Of a DNA stretch of 64,000 nt, positions 9,701 through 15,798 are shown piece after piece; the stretch's first letter is position 1, and every line of letters starts with the position of its first letter. Origin of the DNA: Deltaproteobacteria bacterium (GTDB lineage: Bacteria > Myxococcota > Myxococcia > SLRQ01); contig SLRQ01000033.1 in assembly GCA_007130885.1 (NCBI GenBank), forward strand, positions 18,311-82,310, written 5' to 3'. Made by a program: the position numbers and the translations under genes. The notes beneath the pieces are model-generated. The model made no database searches and was not told where the DNA came from. It saw nothing but the letters and a program-made list of their open reading frames with translations.

Positions 9701-9874
9701 GCGGTCATCGGCGGTCTTCTCTACTCGCTTCTGCTCACGCTTCTCTTCCTGCCCTCGGCCTACGCGTTGGTGCGAAGGGATCGAGGCAGAATCCCGAGCC
9801 CGATCTCATCTGAAGAGATGTCGGGATACGCACAGGACTCGAGGTCAAGCATCGTCGGCCCAGGTCGGGAGTGA
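6731..9874 (+). CDS. RND-family inner-membrane efflux pump (HAE/SwrC-like)
   Basis: This is a 1,047-residue proton-driven exporter of the AcrB/CzcA superfamily. The N-terminus 'LKRPIAAMVLGIAVFATGVFSL' is the first membrane helix; two large periplasmic loops (about 35-335 and 555-855) separate the two sets of membrane helices. The proton-relay position in helix 4 reads G-V-I-L-D401-N402-S-I-V-V-L-E-N, a single Asp followed by Asn. That differs from the Asp-Asp pair of AcrB but resembles SwrC-like hydrophobe/amphiphile pumps. The metal-specific CzcA signatures are not evident, so an organic or amphiphilic substrate is more likely than a metal. It is translationally coupled to its adaptor and followed at 45 bases by an ArsR-type repressor. 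Confidence 0.92.
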   Translation: MKITATTLKRPIAAMVLGIAVFATGVFSLANLEVDYLPELTYPMVRIHIWWSGATPEEIETNIADPLEQVMATVDNLDYLESTSTEGMYTLLVNFQYGVRLEDAYQDVMAIMGRVARQLPPDIDAPVVMKADPSQSPIIEVTLSSDQRDLVWLRDWADNWLVERITAVPGTAGVEVIGGLKREIRVHLDPRRLQAYALSPALIARVLHEENVQSFAGRVTIESREIIARTMGEFESVEEIENVVIARGPAGEKVYLRDVASVEDSHEEMRVNTRFNGQPCVKLAVLKQAAANTVTVSDTVQRRLEELGPYIPEDIEFGYVENQGDYVMGAINSVRNSAFLAALLVIAVVYLFLGRWRQVLVMAVALPLTLLANFFVMRVAGFSINVFSLGGLVVALGVILDNSIVVLENITRLKSEGRANSARDGTEEVGSAIVASTLTFLAIFLPFLFVPGLSALLFKELVLVVAGVVIISLLVAVTITPLLTSRLVTTIEVERVSGIARRFDEVIGLVTRAYSRLLDICLGARPAVVIIALAAFGGGLFLAQKTGSEFLPRLDDGRVMVKVVMPSGTSVGEVDRVLSRLEEQIRDLPEIQSIFSLAGGRVWGVALVENAVEGELNIQLVPKSQRDISTADFVSKIRPMIGRVQVPGARIPVMQMRARGIRRSGDQQVEVNITGAELVPVYEFAGEVAAKLQETPDLIGVNVSMHISKPEYRVYVDRARASDRGLSTHHVATTLRTLVSGMVSTQYRDGSHYYGVRLVVPETSLNSRSDLENLVVDSSGDQPVYLRDIARVERAVGPIEIVRENQAKKVVVQADSGRLSVGEALAQAERAVAELEPPFGVEVRMGGQAQVMAENRQVMGLILGFAALFAFVVLAIRFESVVLPFLIMVNVPLALTGAFLALFLTGTPIGITVQIGMVIMMGGITSQGVVLLALAEQYRGEGLSSLEAIRKAAPIRIRPILMTQLTTVLGLTPLALNIGEGGDMLVPMAIAVIGGLLYSLLLTLLFLPSAYALVRRDRGRIPSPISSEEMSGYAQDSRSSIVGPGRE

Positions 9875-9919
9875 TGATCTTGCGACGATCCTTGGGAAAG
9901 TGTTTGTGAGTTTGCGTAC

Positions 9920-10282
9920 ATGACCAAGACGACTTCACTCTTCAAGGCTCTCTCCGATCCTACACGAGTGTCTTGCCTGCTGCTTCTCTTGATGGAGCCT
10001 GAACTGTGCGTCTGTGAGTTGGTAAAGGCGCTGGGCGTCCCGCAGCCTCTGGTCTCTCGCCATCTCGCGCAGCTTCGACGCCTCGGCATAGTCGAGGACG
10101 ATCGTAGGGGGCAGTGGGTGCACTATCGCTTGAACCCGGATCTTCCTGAATGGGCTCTCGAGGTACTCGCAGTCGTGCGGCGCGCGGAGGCGGAGTCCGA
10201 GAGGATGACCAAGGCCCAAAAACGACTCTCCGCGATTATGCCCAGGCCCACTCCGCTTCTCCCATCCCTGGGAGCCCGTTGA
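9920..10282 (+). CDS. ArsR-family winged-helix repressor
   Basis: A 120-residue one-component regulator. 'LFKALSDPTRVSCLLLLL' is the family's N-terminal helix pair, 'VPQPLVSRHLAQLRRLGIVEDDRRGQ' is the recognition helix and wing, and 'WVHYRLNP' closes the wing. The stretch E-L-C-V-C-E-L in helix alpha-3 matches the ELCVC(D/E)L site by which ArsR senses As(III)/Sb(III) through thiols, so the inducer is probably a thiophilic metalloid or metal. No arsenate reductase or arsenite pump is in the window. Its place right after the RND pump suggests it controls that operon, but it could also act elsewhere. It faces the convergent acyltransferase gene 104 bases away. Confidence 0.88.
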   Translation: MTKTTSLFKALSDPTRVSCLLLLLMEPELCVCELVKALGVPQPLVSRHLAQLRRLGIVEDDRRGQWVHYRLNPDLPEWALEVLAVVRRAEAESERMTKAQKRLSAIMPRPTPLLPSLGAR

Positions 10283-10386
10283 GATCATCGTTGCGGTCTC
10301 CCTTTCTGTGCCTTTCTGTTCCGACCCAGGTGGTTTCTCGCTGAGGGCCTTGAAAATAGCGAAATAGGTGAGAGCAGCTCGGCGAA

Positions 10387-11826
10387 TCATTCGGAGTAGT
10401 GCATCTCCAGCTCCTGGAAACGATCGATTACTTCTTGGCGCTCCCGGCGCAGCAGGCCAACCAACTCCGCGTTGTTCCAGAAAAAAGTTCGCACTAGAAT
10501 CTTGTCTCGATAGACTAAAACGTTTCTTCGGTAGCGAAGGGCCGCAAACCCGGTGGGCGGCATCAGGCAGAGGTATGCTATCGTCCATTGGATCTCCATG
10601 CCGCCGGAATGCCACAACCAGAAGCCGAAGCCGCCGTAGGTGAGCGGAAACGCCAGCATGCCTATCCCGAAATAGGCGAAAGTGCGGATGGCCTCGTTCT
10701 GGAAAAGGCGCGCCGTGTACTTCGTAAACAGGTACGGTACAATGTTATGCAGCAGTCCAAAGAGTGCCACGGGCGCCATGGCAATTGCGTAGATCGTCAT
10801 CCGCAGCCGGATGAGCCGCTCGCGCGCTGGTTTGTCCAATGATTCTCTCACGCTGCGGCTCAGCCGGGTCTGCAGCAAATGATCCTGAAAGCGATCGACC
10901 AGCCGGCGCAGGTCTGAAACCGAAGACGGCTCATGGGCCGAGGCCCAGGTGAGAACATCGGTCAGATATTCCCGGCTTTGCAACCGGAATTCCAGCTGAT
11001 CCGTTCCTTTTTCCGTACTCGGCCGGTACCAGTCGAGCAACTTCCATATCCAGCGCTTCAGCCGCGAGCGCTTTTGCAGCTGCTCGCCCCGGAGCCCCGC
11101 ATCTGCCGCGAGCGGTGAAAGACGGTATCCAAGAGCGCTGGACAGGTCATCGGCCAACTCGCTGATCTGCTTGTTCTCCACATGCATGGCCTCGCGGCGC
11201 AGCGACGCCTGAAGATCCGCCGTCATCTTTCCCACGGCTTCCTCGGGATTCTCGCGGTGAAGCCCGGCGTATTCGGCAGCCTGAAGTGGGGGACCAAAAC
11301 GCAGCAGCACCGTGGACAGGAAAAAACCGCGGCGCTCAAAGTTGAGCCCCACTGGAACAATGCTCAGACCGAGTTGATAATTGTTGCGCGCCTCCGCGCC
11401 CAGCGCAATCCTGGCACAGCCCGTGCGCAAATTGAACACCTGTCCGAACGGCGAATTCTTTCCCTCCGGAAAAAGGCCCAAGCAACCGGCGCGCTCAAAC
11501 AGCTCGTATGCTTTTTCGAAAACAGCCACGTTTCGTTTGTCGCTGCCCGTTCCTTCGCTGGCCCGATAGACGGGAATGGCCCCGAGACGGTGCAGAATGG
11601 AACCAAGAAGCCGGCTGCGGAACAGGCTGCTCTTCACCAGGAAATGAATCTGCCGACGGGTCTGCATGGTCAGCAGGATCGCGTCGAGAACGGACGCGGG
11701 ATGATTGGCCGCCAGGATCACCGGCCCGGATTTGGGAATACGTTCCGAGTGCAAGGAACGAACTGCGACAAAATAAAGATGGCTGAAAACGTGAAACAGC
11801 CAGACAGTTATCCAGTATACTTTCAT
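10387..11826 (-). CDS. PlsC-like glycerol/lysophospholipid acyltransferase with C-terminal membrane domain
   Basis: A 479-residue membrane protein. The N-terminal third is a PlsC acyltransferase domain with motif I 'NHPASVLDA' (the H-x5-D variant seen in the 'NHPNSFLD' subgroup), motif III 'FPEGKNS' and motif IV 'IVPVGLNFE'. These residues transfer an acyl chain from acyl-CoA or acyl-ACP to a glycerolipid. The C-terminal part has a helical linker and two or three membrane segments (about 330-420, for example 'IYAIAMAPVALFGLLHNIV'). Such two-part proteins are found in Bacteroidota and some proteobacteria. It stands alone, convergent to arsR, and its codon choice looks less GC-biased than its neighbours, which may indicate transfer. 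The exact lipid substrate is unknown. Confidence 0.82.
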   Translation of the reverse strand: MKVYWITVWLFHVFSHLYFVAVRSLHSERIPKSGPVILAANHPASVLDAILLTMQTRRQIHFLVKSSLFRSRLLGSILHRLGAIPVYRASEGTGSDKRNVAVFEKAYELFERAGCLGLFPEGKNSPFGQVFNLRTGCARIALGAEARNNYQLGLSIVPVGLNFERRGFFLSTVLLRFGPPLQAAEYAGLHRENPEEAVGKMTADLQASLRREAMHVENKQISELADDLSSALGYRLSPLAADAGLRGEQLQKRSRLKRWIWKLLDWYRPSTEKGTDQLEFRLQSREYLTDVLTWASAHEPSSVSDLRRLVDRFQDHLLQTRLSRSVRESLDKPARERLIRLRMTIYAIAMAPVALFGLLHNIVPYLFTKYTARLFQNEAIRTFAYFGIGMLAFPLTYGGFGFWLWHSGGMEIQWTIAYLCLMPPTGFAALRYRRNVLVYRDKILVRTFFWNNAELVGLLRRERQEVIDRFQELEMHYSE

Positions 11827-12084
11827 ACTAAAATCACTGCGCCAACTCTTGGTTGGTTGTGGTTCTCGCTCTGATCACGAGAATAGATTGGTCTTTCGGA
11901 GCGAGCATCCACCCTCTCCTCGTTTGAATGATCAGCCGATAGAGACTCCTGCGGCTTTCAACAACGTGGAGCATGTAAGTATGCCGAATCAGGCACAGGA
12001 CGCTAAAGCCTTTCCTAACGTGAATCGATCAGCGCGTCGAATACCTCTCCTCGAGCATCCACGGCCCGAAAGTGCCTCTCATTC
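11827..12084. other. Intergenic stretch with a possible degenerate coding remnant
   Basis: No intact gene is visible here. On the minus strand, from about 12110 to 12030, one frame reads HALIVSFHKNERHFRAVDA and then about ten more residues to a stop. This loosely resembles the C-terminal 'IVTxNxxHF' segment of PIN-domain toxins. It is out of frame with the phosphatase-like leader just upstream and overlaps its end, so it may be the other half of a fused, decayed locus. The promoter of the acyltransferase gene must lie in the lower-numbered part. I could not define promoter boxes with confidence. Confidence 0.25.
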
Positions 12085-12312
12085 TTATGAAAGCTGACGA
12101 TCAATGCGTGAAACCGGCCCCGGCGGCAGAACGTGCCAGTCGATGACCATGGTGGTGGTGGGGTCCCATTGCCACGTCACCGGCAGACCGACGGGTTCAT
12201 CGGCTGAAGGCGGGGGACATTTCTCGAACCGCTCGGCTTCTCCCTCGCAACCAGCGGCGAGGATGATCAGCCCTAACGAAAGCAAAGAAGATAGGAGTTG
12301 CTTTTCATGCAT
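12085..12312 (-). pseudogene. Truncated lipoprotein: N-terminus of a purple-acid-phosphatase-like protein
   Basis: This 75-residue reading frame begins with a good lipoprotein leader ('LLSSLLSLGLIILAAGC'). It continues with 'LPVTWQWDPTTTMVIDWHV', the opening of the fibronectin-like N-terminal domain of purple acid phosphatases and related metallophosphoesterases, where a 'W.GDPTTTM.V.W.T' pattern is usual. It then stops after only 20 more residues, where a functional enzyme would need some 350. No metal-binding GDxx or GNHE motifs follow in any frame before the next gene. I therefore read it as a decayed 5' fragment. It could still be expressed as a tiny lipoprotein. The frame extends upstream to 12417 but the lipoprotein leader fixes the ATG at 12312. 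Confidence 0.6.
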
Positions 12313-12394
12313 GATGGGATGGCGGTCGTTGGGTTTGATGAACAGAATGCTATCATGGTCTGCGCCCCTGAACCGGAAAGCAACCGCGGACTTC

Positions 12395-12419
12395 ATATGC
12401 CTCTCTAGTAGAGGCATAT
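12395..12419. promoter_or_regulatory. 25-bp perfect inverted repeat (operator or terminator hairpin)
   Basis: The arms ATATGCCTCT (12395-12404) and AGAGGCATAT (12410-12419) are exact reverse complements around a 5-base loop. A TTTTTT run lies at 12425-12430, five bases past the stem. As RNA read rightward it could be a weak terminator, but no plus-strand gene lies just upstream. It sits between the minus-strand phosphatase remnant and the plus-strand FMN-binding gene (12546), so a dimeric repressor operator for one or both is equally possible. Confidence 0.5.
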
Positions 12420-12545
12420 CCTGGTTTTTTATCCGTCACCGGACCATGTAGATCTGGCTTGATACACCGGCACCTGGTAGGAGATTGCTCATCTGAAGGA
12501 GCTGTGGGTCACTTCGGGACCAAACGAGTAGAAAGAGAGATTGGA

Positions 12546-13046
12546 ATGAAGAACCAAACGATCAAGGAAGTTCTTCTAGCCGTCGCTCTGACGTCTTTGT
12601 TCGCCGTAGGCTGTCCACAATCCGAGTCACCGGAGGTGACGGTCGTCGAGCCCGCGCCATTGAGGGTCGAGGCGAGGGCCGAAGCCAGGGATCACGAAGA
12701 TGGCACCTACCGAGGGATCTTCGCCGATGGACCAGACATCCAGGTGAACGTTGAGTTTACGTTGGAGGACGGGACGGTCACGAAAGCGGGCTTCCGACAC
12801 TTGAGGCGAGATGAAAACTACAACATCGACGCTGTGGAAGAGCCCTATCGCTCGGTGGTCCAGCAGTATCACGAAGCCCTGAACCACCTCGTCGGCAAGC
12901 GTCTCGAGGACCATCTAGAGGATCTCTACACGCCTAGCGAGATAGTAGTCACCGAGGTGGACGGCTACTCAGGAGCCACGATTCGGAGCAGTAAGCTAAT
13001 ATCCGCCATCCGCGACGGGCTGAACCGGGGCGTCTACGCATACTGA
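12546..13046 (+). CDS. FMN-binding-domain lipoprotein
   Basis: A 166-residue exported protein with the lipoprotein leader 'EVLLAVALTSLFAVGC' and an FMN-binding domain. The domain ends in the motif 'DGYSGATIRSSKLISAIRDG'; in the NqrC/RnfG/NosR family the threonine of S-G-A-T carries covalently bound FMN. The early 'DGTYRGIFADGPDIQVNVEFTL' stretch is the family's first beta strands. I chose the ATG at 12546 because of the ribosome site AGAGAGATT just before it and because the leader starts there. It precedes the ferredoxin-hcp operon by 159 bases on the same strand. It may shuttle electrons at the outer face of the membrane, but no NQR or RNF subunits are present here. Confidence 0.82.
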   Translation: MKNQTIKEVLLAVALTSLFAVGCPQSESPEVTVVEPAPLRVEARAEARDHEDGTYRGIFADGPDIQVNVEFTLEDGTVTKAGFRHLRRDENYNIDAVEEPYRSVVQQYHEALNHLVGKRLEDHLEDLYTPSEIVVTEVDGYSGATIRSSKLISAIRDGLNRGVYAY

Positions 13047-13089
13047 CAGAGAACTCGGCCTGTCCGCGTGTGTTTCGTGACCAAAGCGC

Positions 13090-13126
13090 TTGACTATTCC
13101 GGTAAAGCAGTATAGTAATACCGGAA
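13090..13126 (+). promoter_or_regulatory. Promoter with overlapping inverted-repeat operator upstream of ferredoxin-hcp
   Basis: A TTGACT box (13090-13095) and a TATAGT box (13111-13116) lie 15 bases apart, a little short for a sigma-70 promoter. An exact inverted repeat, TTCCGGTA (13097-13104) and TACCGGAA (13119-13126), starts one base after the -35 box and runs past the -10 box. A dimer bound there would block or reposition RNA polymerase. The site does not look like the NsrR or FNR consensus. It is about 80 bases upstream of the ferredoxin start. Nitrosative or redox control is inferred from the operon content only. Confidence 0.6.
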
Positions 13127-13205
13127 AAGTGAGGGCGGCTCGATGTGAGCGTCCTCCGTAACGGCCCGGCGTGGCCCCGCGAAGTGCTCATGGAGGAATG
13201 AAAGA

Positions 13206-14018
13206 ATGTCGGCGATACCGAAAACCAAGCGAAAGATAATCGAGATAGACGAAGATCTATGCACAGGCTGCGGTGACTGCATACCGAGCTGCCCGGAGGG
13301 GGCGCTGCGAATCATCGACGGTAAGGCCCGTTTGGTCGGTGATTTGCTGTGCGATGGGTTGGGGGCTTGTGTCGGGCACTGCCCTACAGGTGCGATGAAG
13401 GTTATCGAGAGAGAGGCCGAGCCCTACGACGAGCAGCGAGTGATGGACAGCATTGTTAGACAGGGGCCCGCCACGATTATGGCTCACCTGCGGCACCTCA
13501 AGGATCATGGAGAGACCGTCTATCACCAGCAAGCGCTGGCGTACCTGGCGGACCATGGGATCCCTATTCCGGAGAACGACGAGGCGGGGTCGACCTGTGG
13601 CGGAGGCTGCCCGGGGACCGCGGCCAAGGAGCCCAGCGCTAGGAGCCTCGGGCTTCGAAACTGGCCGGTCCAGATCTCGTTGGTGCCGGTCACCGCGCCG
13701 TATCTGTCGGGGGCTGATCTGCTCGTTGCCGCCGATTGCGCGGCCTTCGCCGCGCCGGGCTTCCACGAGGAGGTGGCCGAAGGCCGCGTTGTCCTGATCG
13801 GCTGCCCGAAGCTCGACGACGCCGGCGGCTATGCGCGTAAGCTGACACAGATATTTGCTGAGAACGACATTTGCTCGGTGACGGTGGCGCACATGACCGT
13901 TCCTTGCTGCCATGGTCTGGTTGCCTTGATGCAAAACGCGATCATGGCCAGTGGAAAGGACTTGAAGCTCCGGCAGGTCGTCATCGGCCTGGACGGAGCG
14001 ATTGAGGAGATGGAGTAG
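13206..14018 (+). CDS. Hcp-associated 4Fe-4S ferredoxin-type protein
   Basis: A 270-residue iron-sulfur protein. The first cluster site is C-T-G-C-G-D-C-I-P-S-C-P (about residues 19-30). The second, 'CDGLGACVGHCPTGA', has the altered spacing seen in the ferredoxins that sit beside hcp genes. A third group, 'STCGGGCPG' (about 133-141), lies between the ferredoxin part and a C-terminal domain that adds 'VLIGCPKLDDA' and 'TVPCCHGL'. It is probably the electron donor of the hybrid-cluster protein, whose gene starts 45 bases downstream on the same strand, and it lies behind the inverted-repeat promoter. The protein has no signal peptide, so it is cytoplasmic. Confidence 0.85.
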   Translation: MSAIPKTKRKIIEIDEDLCTGCGDCIPSCPEGALRIIDGKARLVGDLLCDGLGACVGHCPTGAMKVIEREAEPYDEQRVMDSIVRQGPATIMAHLRHLKDHGETVYHQQALAYLADHGIPIPENDEAGSTCGGGCPGTAAKEPSARSLGLRNWPVQISLVPVTAPYLSGADLLVAADCAAFAAPGFHEEVAEGRVVLIGCPKLDDAGGYARKLTQIFAENDICSVTVAHMTVPCCHGLVALMQNAIMASGKDLKLRQVVIGLDGAIEEME

Positions 14019-14063
14019 CAGTGGGAGTTCGCCCGATAAACACACAACTAATAGGAGAGAAGA

Positions 14064-15719
14064 ATGTTTTGCTATCAATGTGAGCAGACGGCTGGGGGCA
14101 AGGCCTGCACGAAGAAGGGTGTTTGCGGAAAAGAGCCGGTGGCCGCGGATCTACAGGATCTGCTGACCCACGTTGCGACCGGGGTTTCAATGTATGCACA
14201 TCGGGCCCGCGAGCTCGGTGCACCCGCCGACCATGAGATTGATCGTTACGTCATAGAGGCCCTGTTTACGACGGTAACCAATGTCTCCTTCGATGCCGAC
14301 CGCATAGAGGCCAAGATCAGAGAGGGGCTCGAGGTCAGGGACAGGGCGCGGGCCATGTACGAGTCGGCGGTTGGAGCGGCGGACGAGCCTGTCGAGAAGC
14401 TGAACGGACCGGCCGAGCTTCAGATCCGTAACGGTCGTCAGGAGCTGCTCACAATCGCTGCGGGTATCGGCTTCGAGAGGGCCATCGCTGCGCTCGGTGA
14501 CACGGTGGCCGGTCTCAAGAGCCTCGTCCTCTTCGGCCTGCGCGGCGCAGCCGCATATACCGACCATGCCATGCTCCTTGGGGTCGTGGACGACCAGCAC
14601 CTCGGCTTTTACCACGAGATGTTGAACCTCCTCTCTCGCGACGATCTCACCGTCGACGACCTGCTCCCAGCGGCACTCAAGGTCGGAGAGGGAAACCTGA
14701 GGGCTATGGAGCTGCTCGACTCGGCCAACACGGGGATCTATGGGCACCCGGAGCCCACCCAGGTTCGTGTCACTCCCGTGGCCGGCAAGGCCATCCTGGT
14801 GAGCGGTCACGACCTGAAGGATTTGGCCACCCTGCTCGAGCAGACCAAGGGCAAGGGCATCAACGTCTACACCCACGGCGAAATGCTGCCGGCTCACGGC
14901 TACCCCGAACTCAAAAAGCACCCCCACCTCGTGGGCAACTACGGTGGCGCGTGGCAGGAACAGCGCAAGGAGTTCGACGTCTTCCCTGGCGCGGTTCTAA
15001 TGACGACCAATTGCATCCAGAAGCCCAAGGAGACCTACGGCGGTCGCATCTTCACGACGGGGCTGGTGAGCTGGCCCGGCGTGAGGCATGTCGAGGGTCC
15101 GGACTTTACGCCGGTGATCGACGCGGCGTTGAAGGCACCCGGCTTTTCTGCCGACGAGCCCAAGAAGAGCATTACCGTGGGCTTCGGCCGAAACGCCGTG
15201 TTGAGCGCGGCGCCCGCGGTCATAGACGCCGTGAAGGGCGGGAAGATAAGGCACTTCTTCCTGATAGGCGGCTGCGACGGCGCCAAGCCCGGCCGTAACT
15301 ATTACACCGAACTCGCGCAAAAGGTGCCGGACGATTGCGTCATCATGACTCTCGCGTGCGGCAAGTATCGCTTCAACAAGCTCGATTTCGGGACGGTGGC
15401 CGGCCTGCCGAGGCTGCTGGACGTCGGGCAGTGCAACGACTCATACAGCGCCGTGCAGATCGCGCTCGCTCTGGCCGATGCCTTCGAGACTGACGTCAAC
15501 AGCCTTCCGCTAAGCCTCGTGCTGTCGTGGTATGAGCAGAAGGCCGTCGCCATCCTCCTCTCCTTGTTGCACCTCGGAATCAAGAACATCCGCCTGGGAC
15601 CCAGCCTGCCCGCGTTCATCACGCCTCAGGTTCTCGATGTTTTGGTGCGGAACTACGGTATTGCGCCGATCTCGACGCCGGACGAGGATCTCACGAAGAT
15701 CCTAGGCGCCGCCGCCTGA
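14064..15719 (+). CDS. hcp: Hybrid-cluster protein / hydroxylamine reductase (Hcp)
   Basis: A 551-residue enzyme, the normal Hcp length, that reduces nitric oxide or hydroxylamine during nitrosative stress. The N-terminal cysteines C3-x2-C6-x8-C15-x5-C21 are the class I spacing found in anaerobes, which holds a [4Fe-4S] cluster, not the enterobacterial class II spacing. The hybrid cluster ligands are recognisable in 'HGEMLPAHGYP', 'TTNCIQKP', 'GGCDGAKPGRNYY', 'ACGKYRF' and 'DVGQCNDSYSA'. A ribosome site AGGAGAGAAG precedes the ATG. It is co-transcribed with the upstream ferredoxin. No separate Hcr reductase gene is visible, so the ferredoxin is the likely donor. Confidence 0.95.
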   Translation: MFCYQCEQTAGGKACTKKGVCGKEPVAADLQDLLTHVATGVSMYAHRARELGAPADHEIDRYVIEALFTTVTNVSFDADRIEAKIREGLEVRDRARAMYESAVGAADEPVEKLNGPAELQIRNGRQELLTIAAGIGFERAIAALGDTVAGLKSLVLFGLRGAAAYTDHAMLLGVVDDQHLGFYHEMLNLLSRDDLTVDDLLPAALKVGEGNLRAMELLDSANTGIYGHPEPTQVRVTPVAGKAILVSGHDLKDLATLLEQTKGKGINVYTHGEMLPAHGYPELKKHPHLVGNYGGAWQEQRKEFDVFPGAVLMTTNCIQKPKETYGGRIFTTGLVSWPGVRHVEGPDFTPVIDAALKAPGFSADEPKKSITVGFGRNAVLSAAPAVIDAVKGGKIRHFFLIGGCDGAKPGRNYYTELAQKVPDDCVIMTLACGKYRFNKLDFGTVAGLPRLLDVGQCNDSYSAVQIALALADAFETDVNSLPLSLVLSWYEQKAVAILLSLLHLGIKNIRLGPSLPAFITPQVLDVLVRNYGIAPISTPDEDLTKILGAAA

Positions 15720-15798
15720 GGGTAACACCGACTAATTCGATGACGGTTCGCAGCATACATTCTCGCCCTTTAGATTGAATCCAAAGCGATCGATGTAT

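Noticed and set aside
9920..10282. Full arsenic resistance operon
   Set aside because: Only the ArsR-type regulator is present; no arsB, arsC or acr3 in the window.
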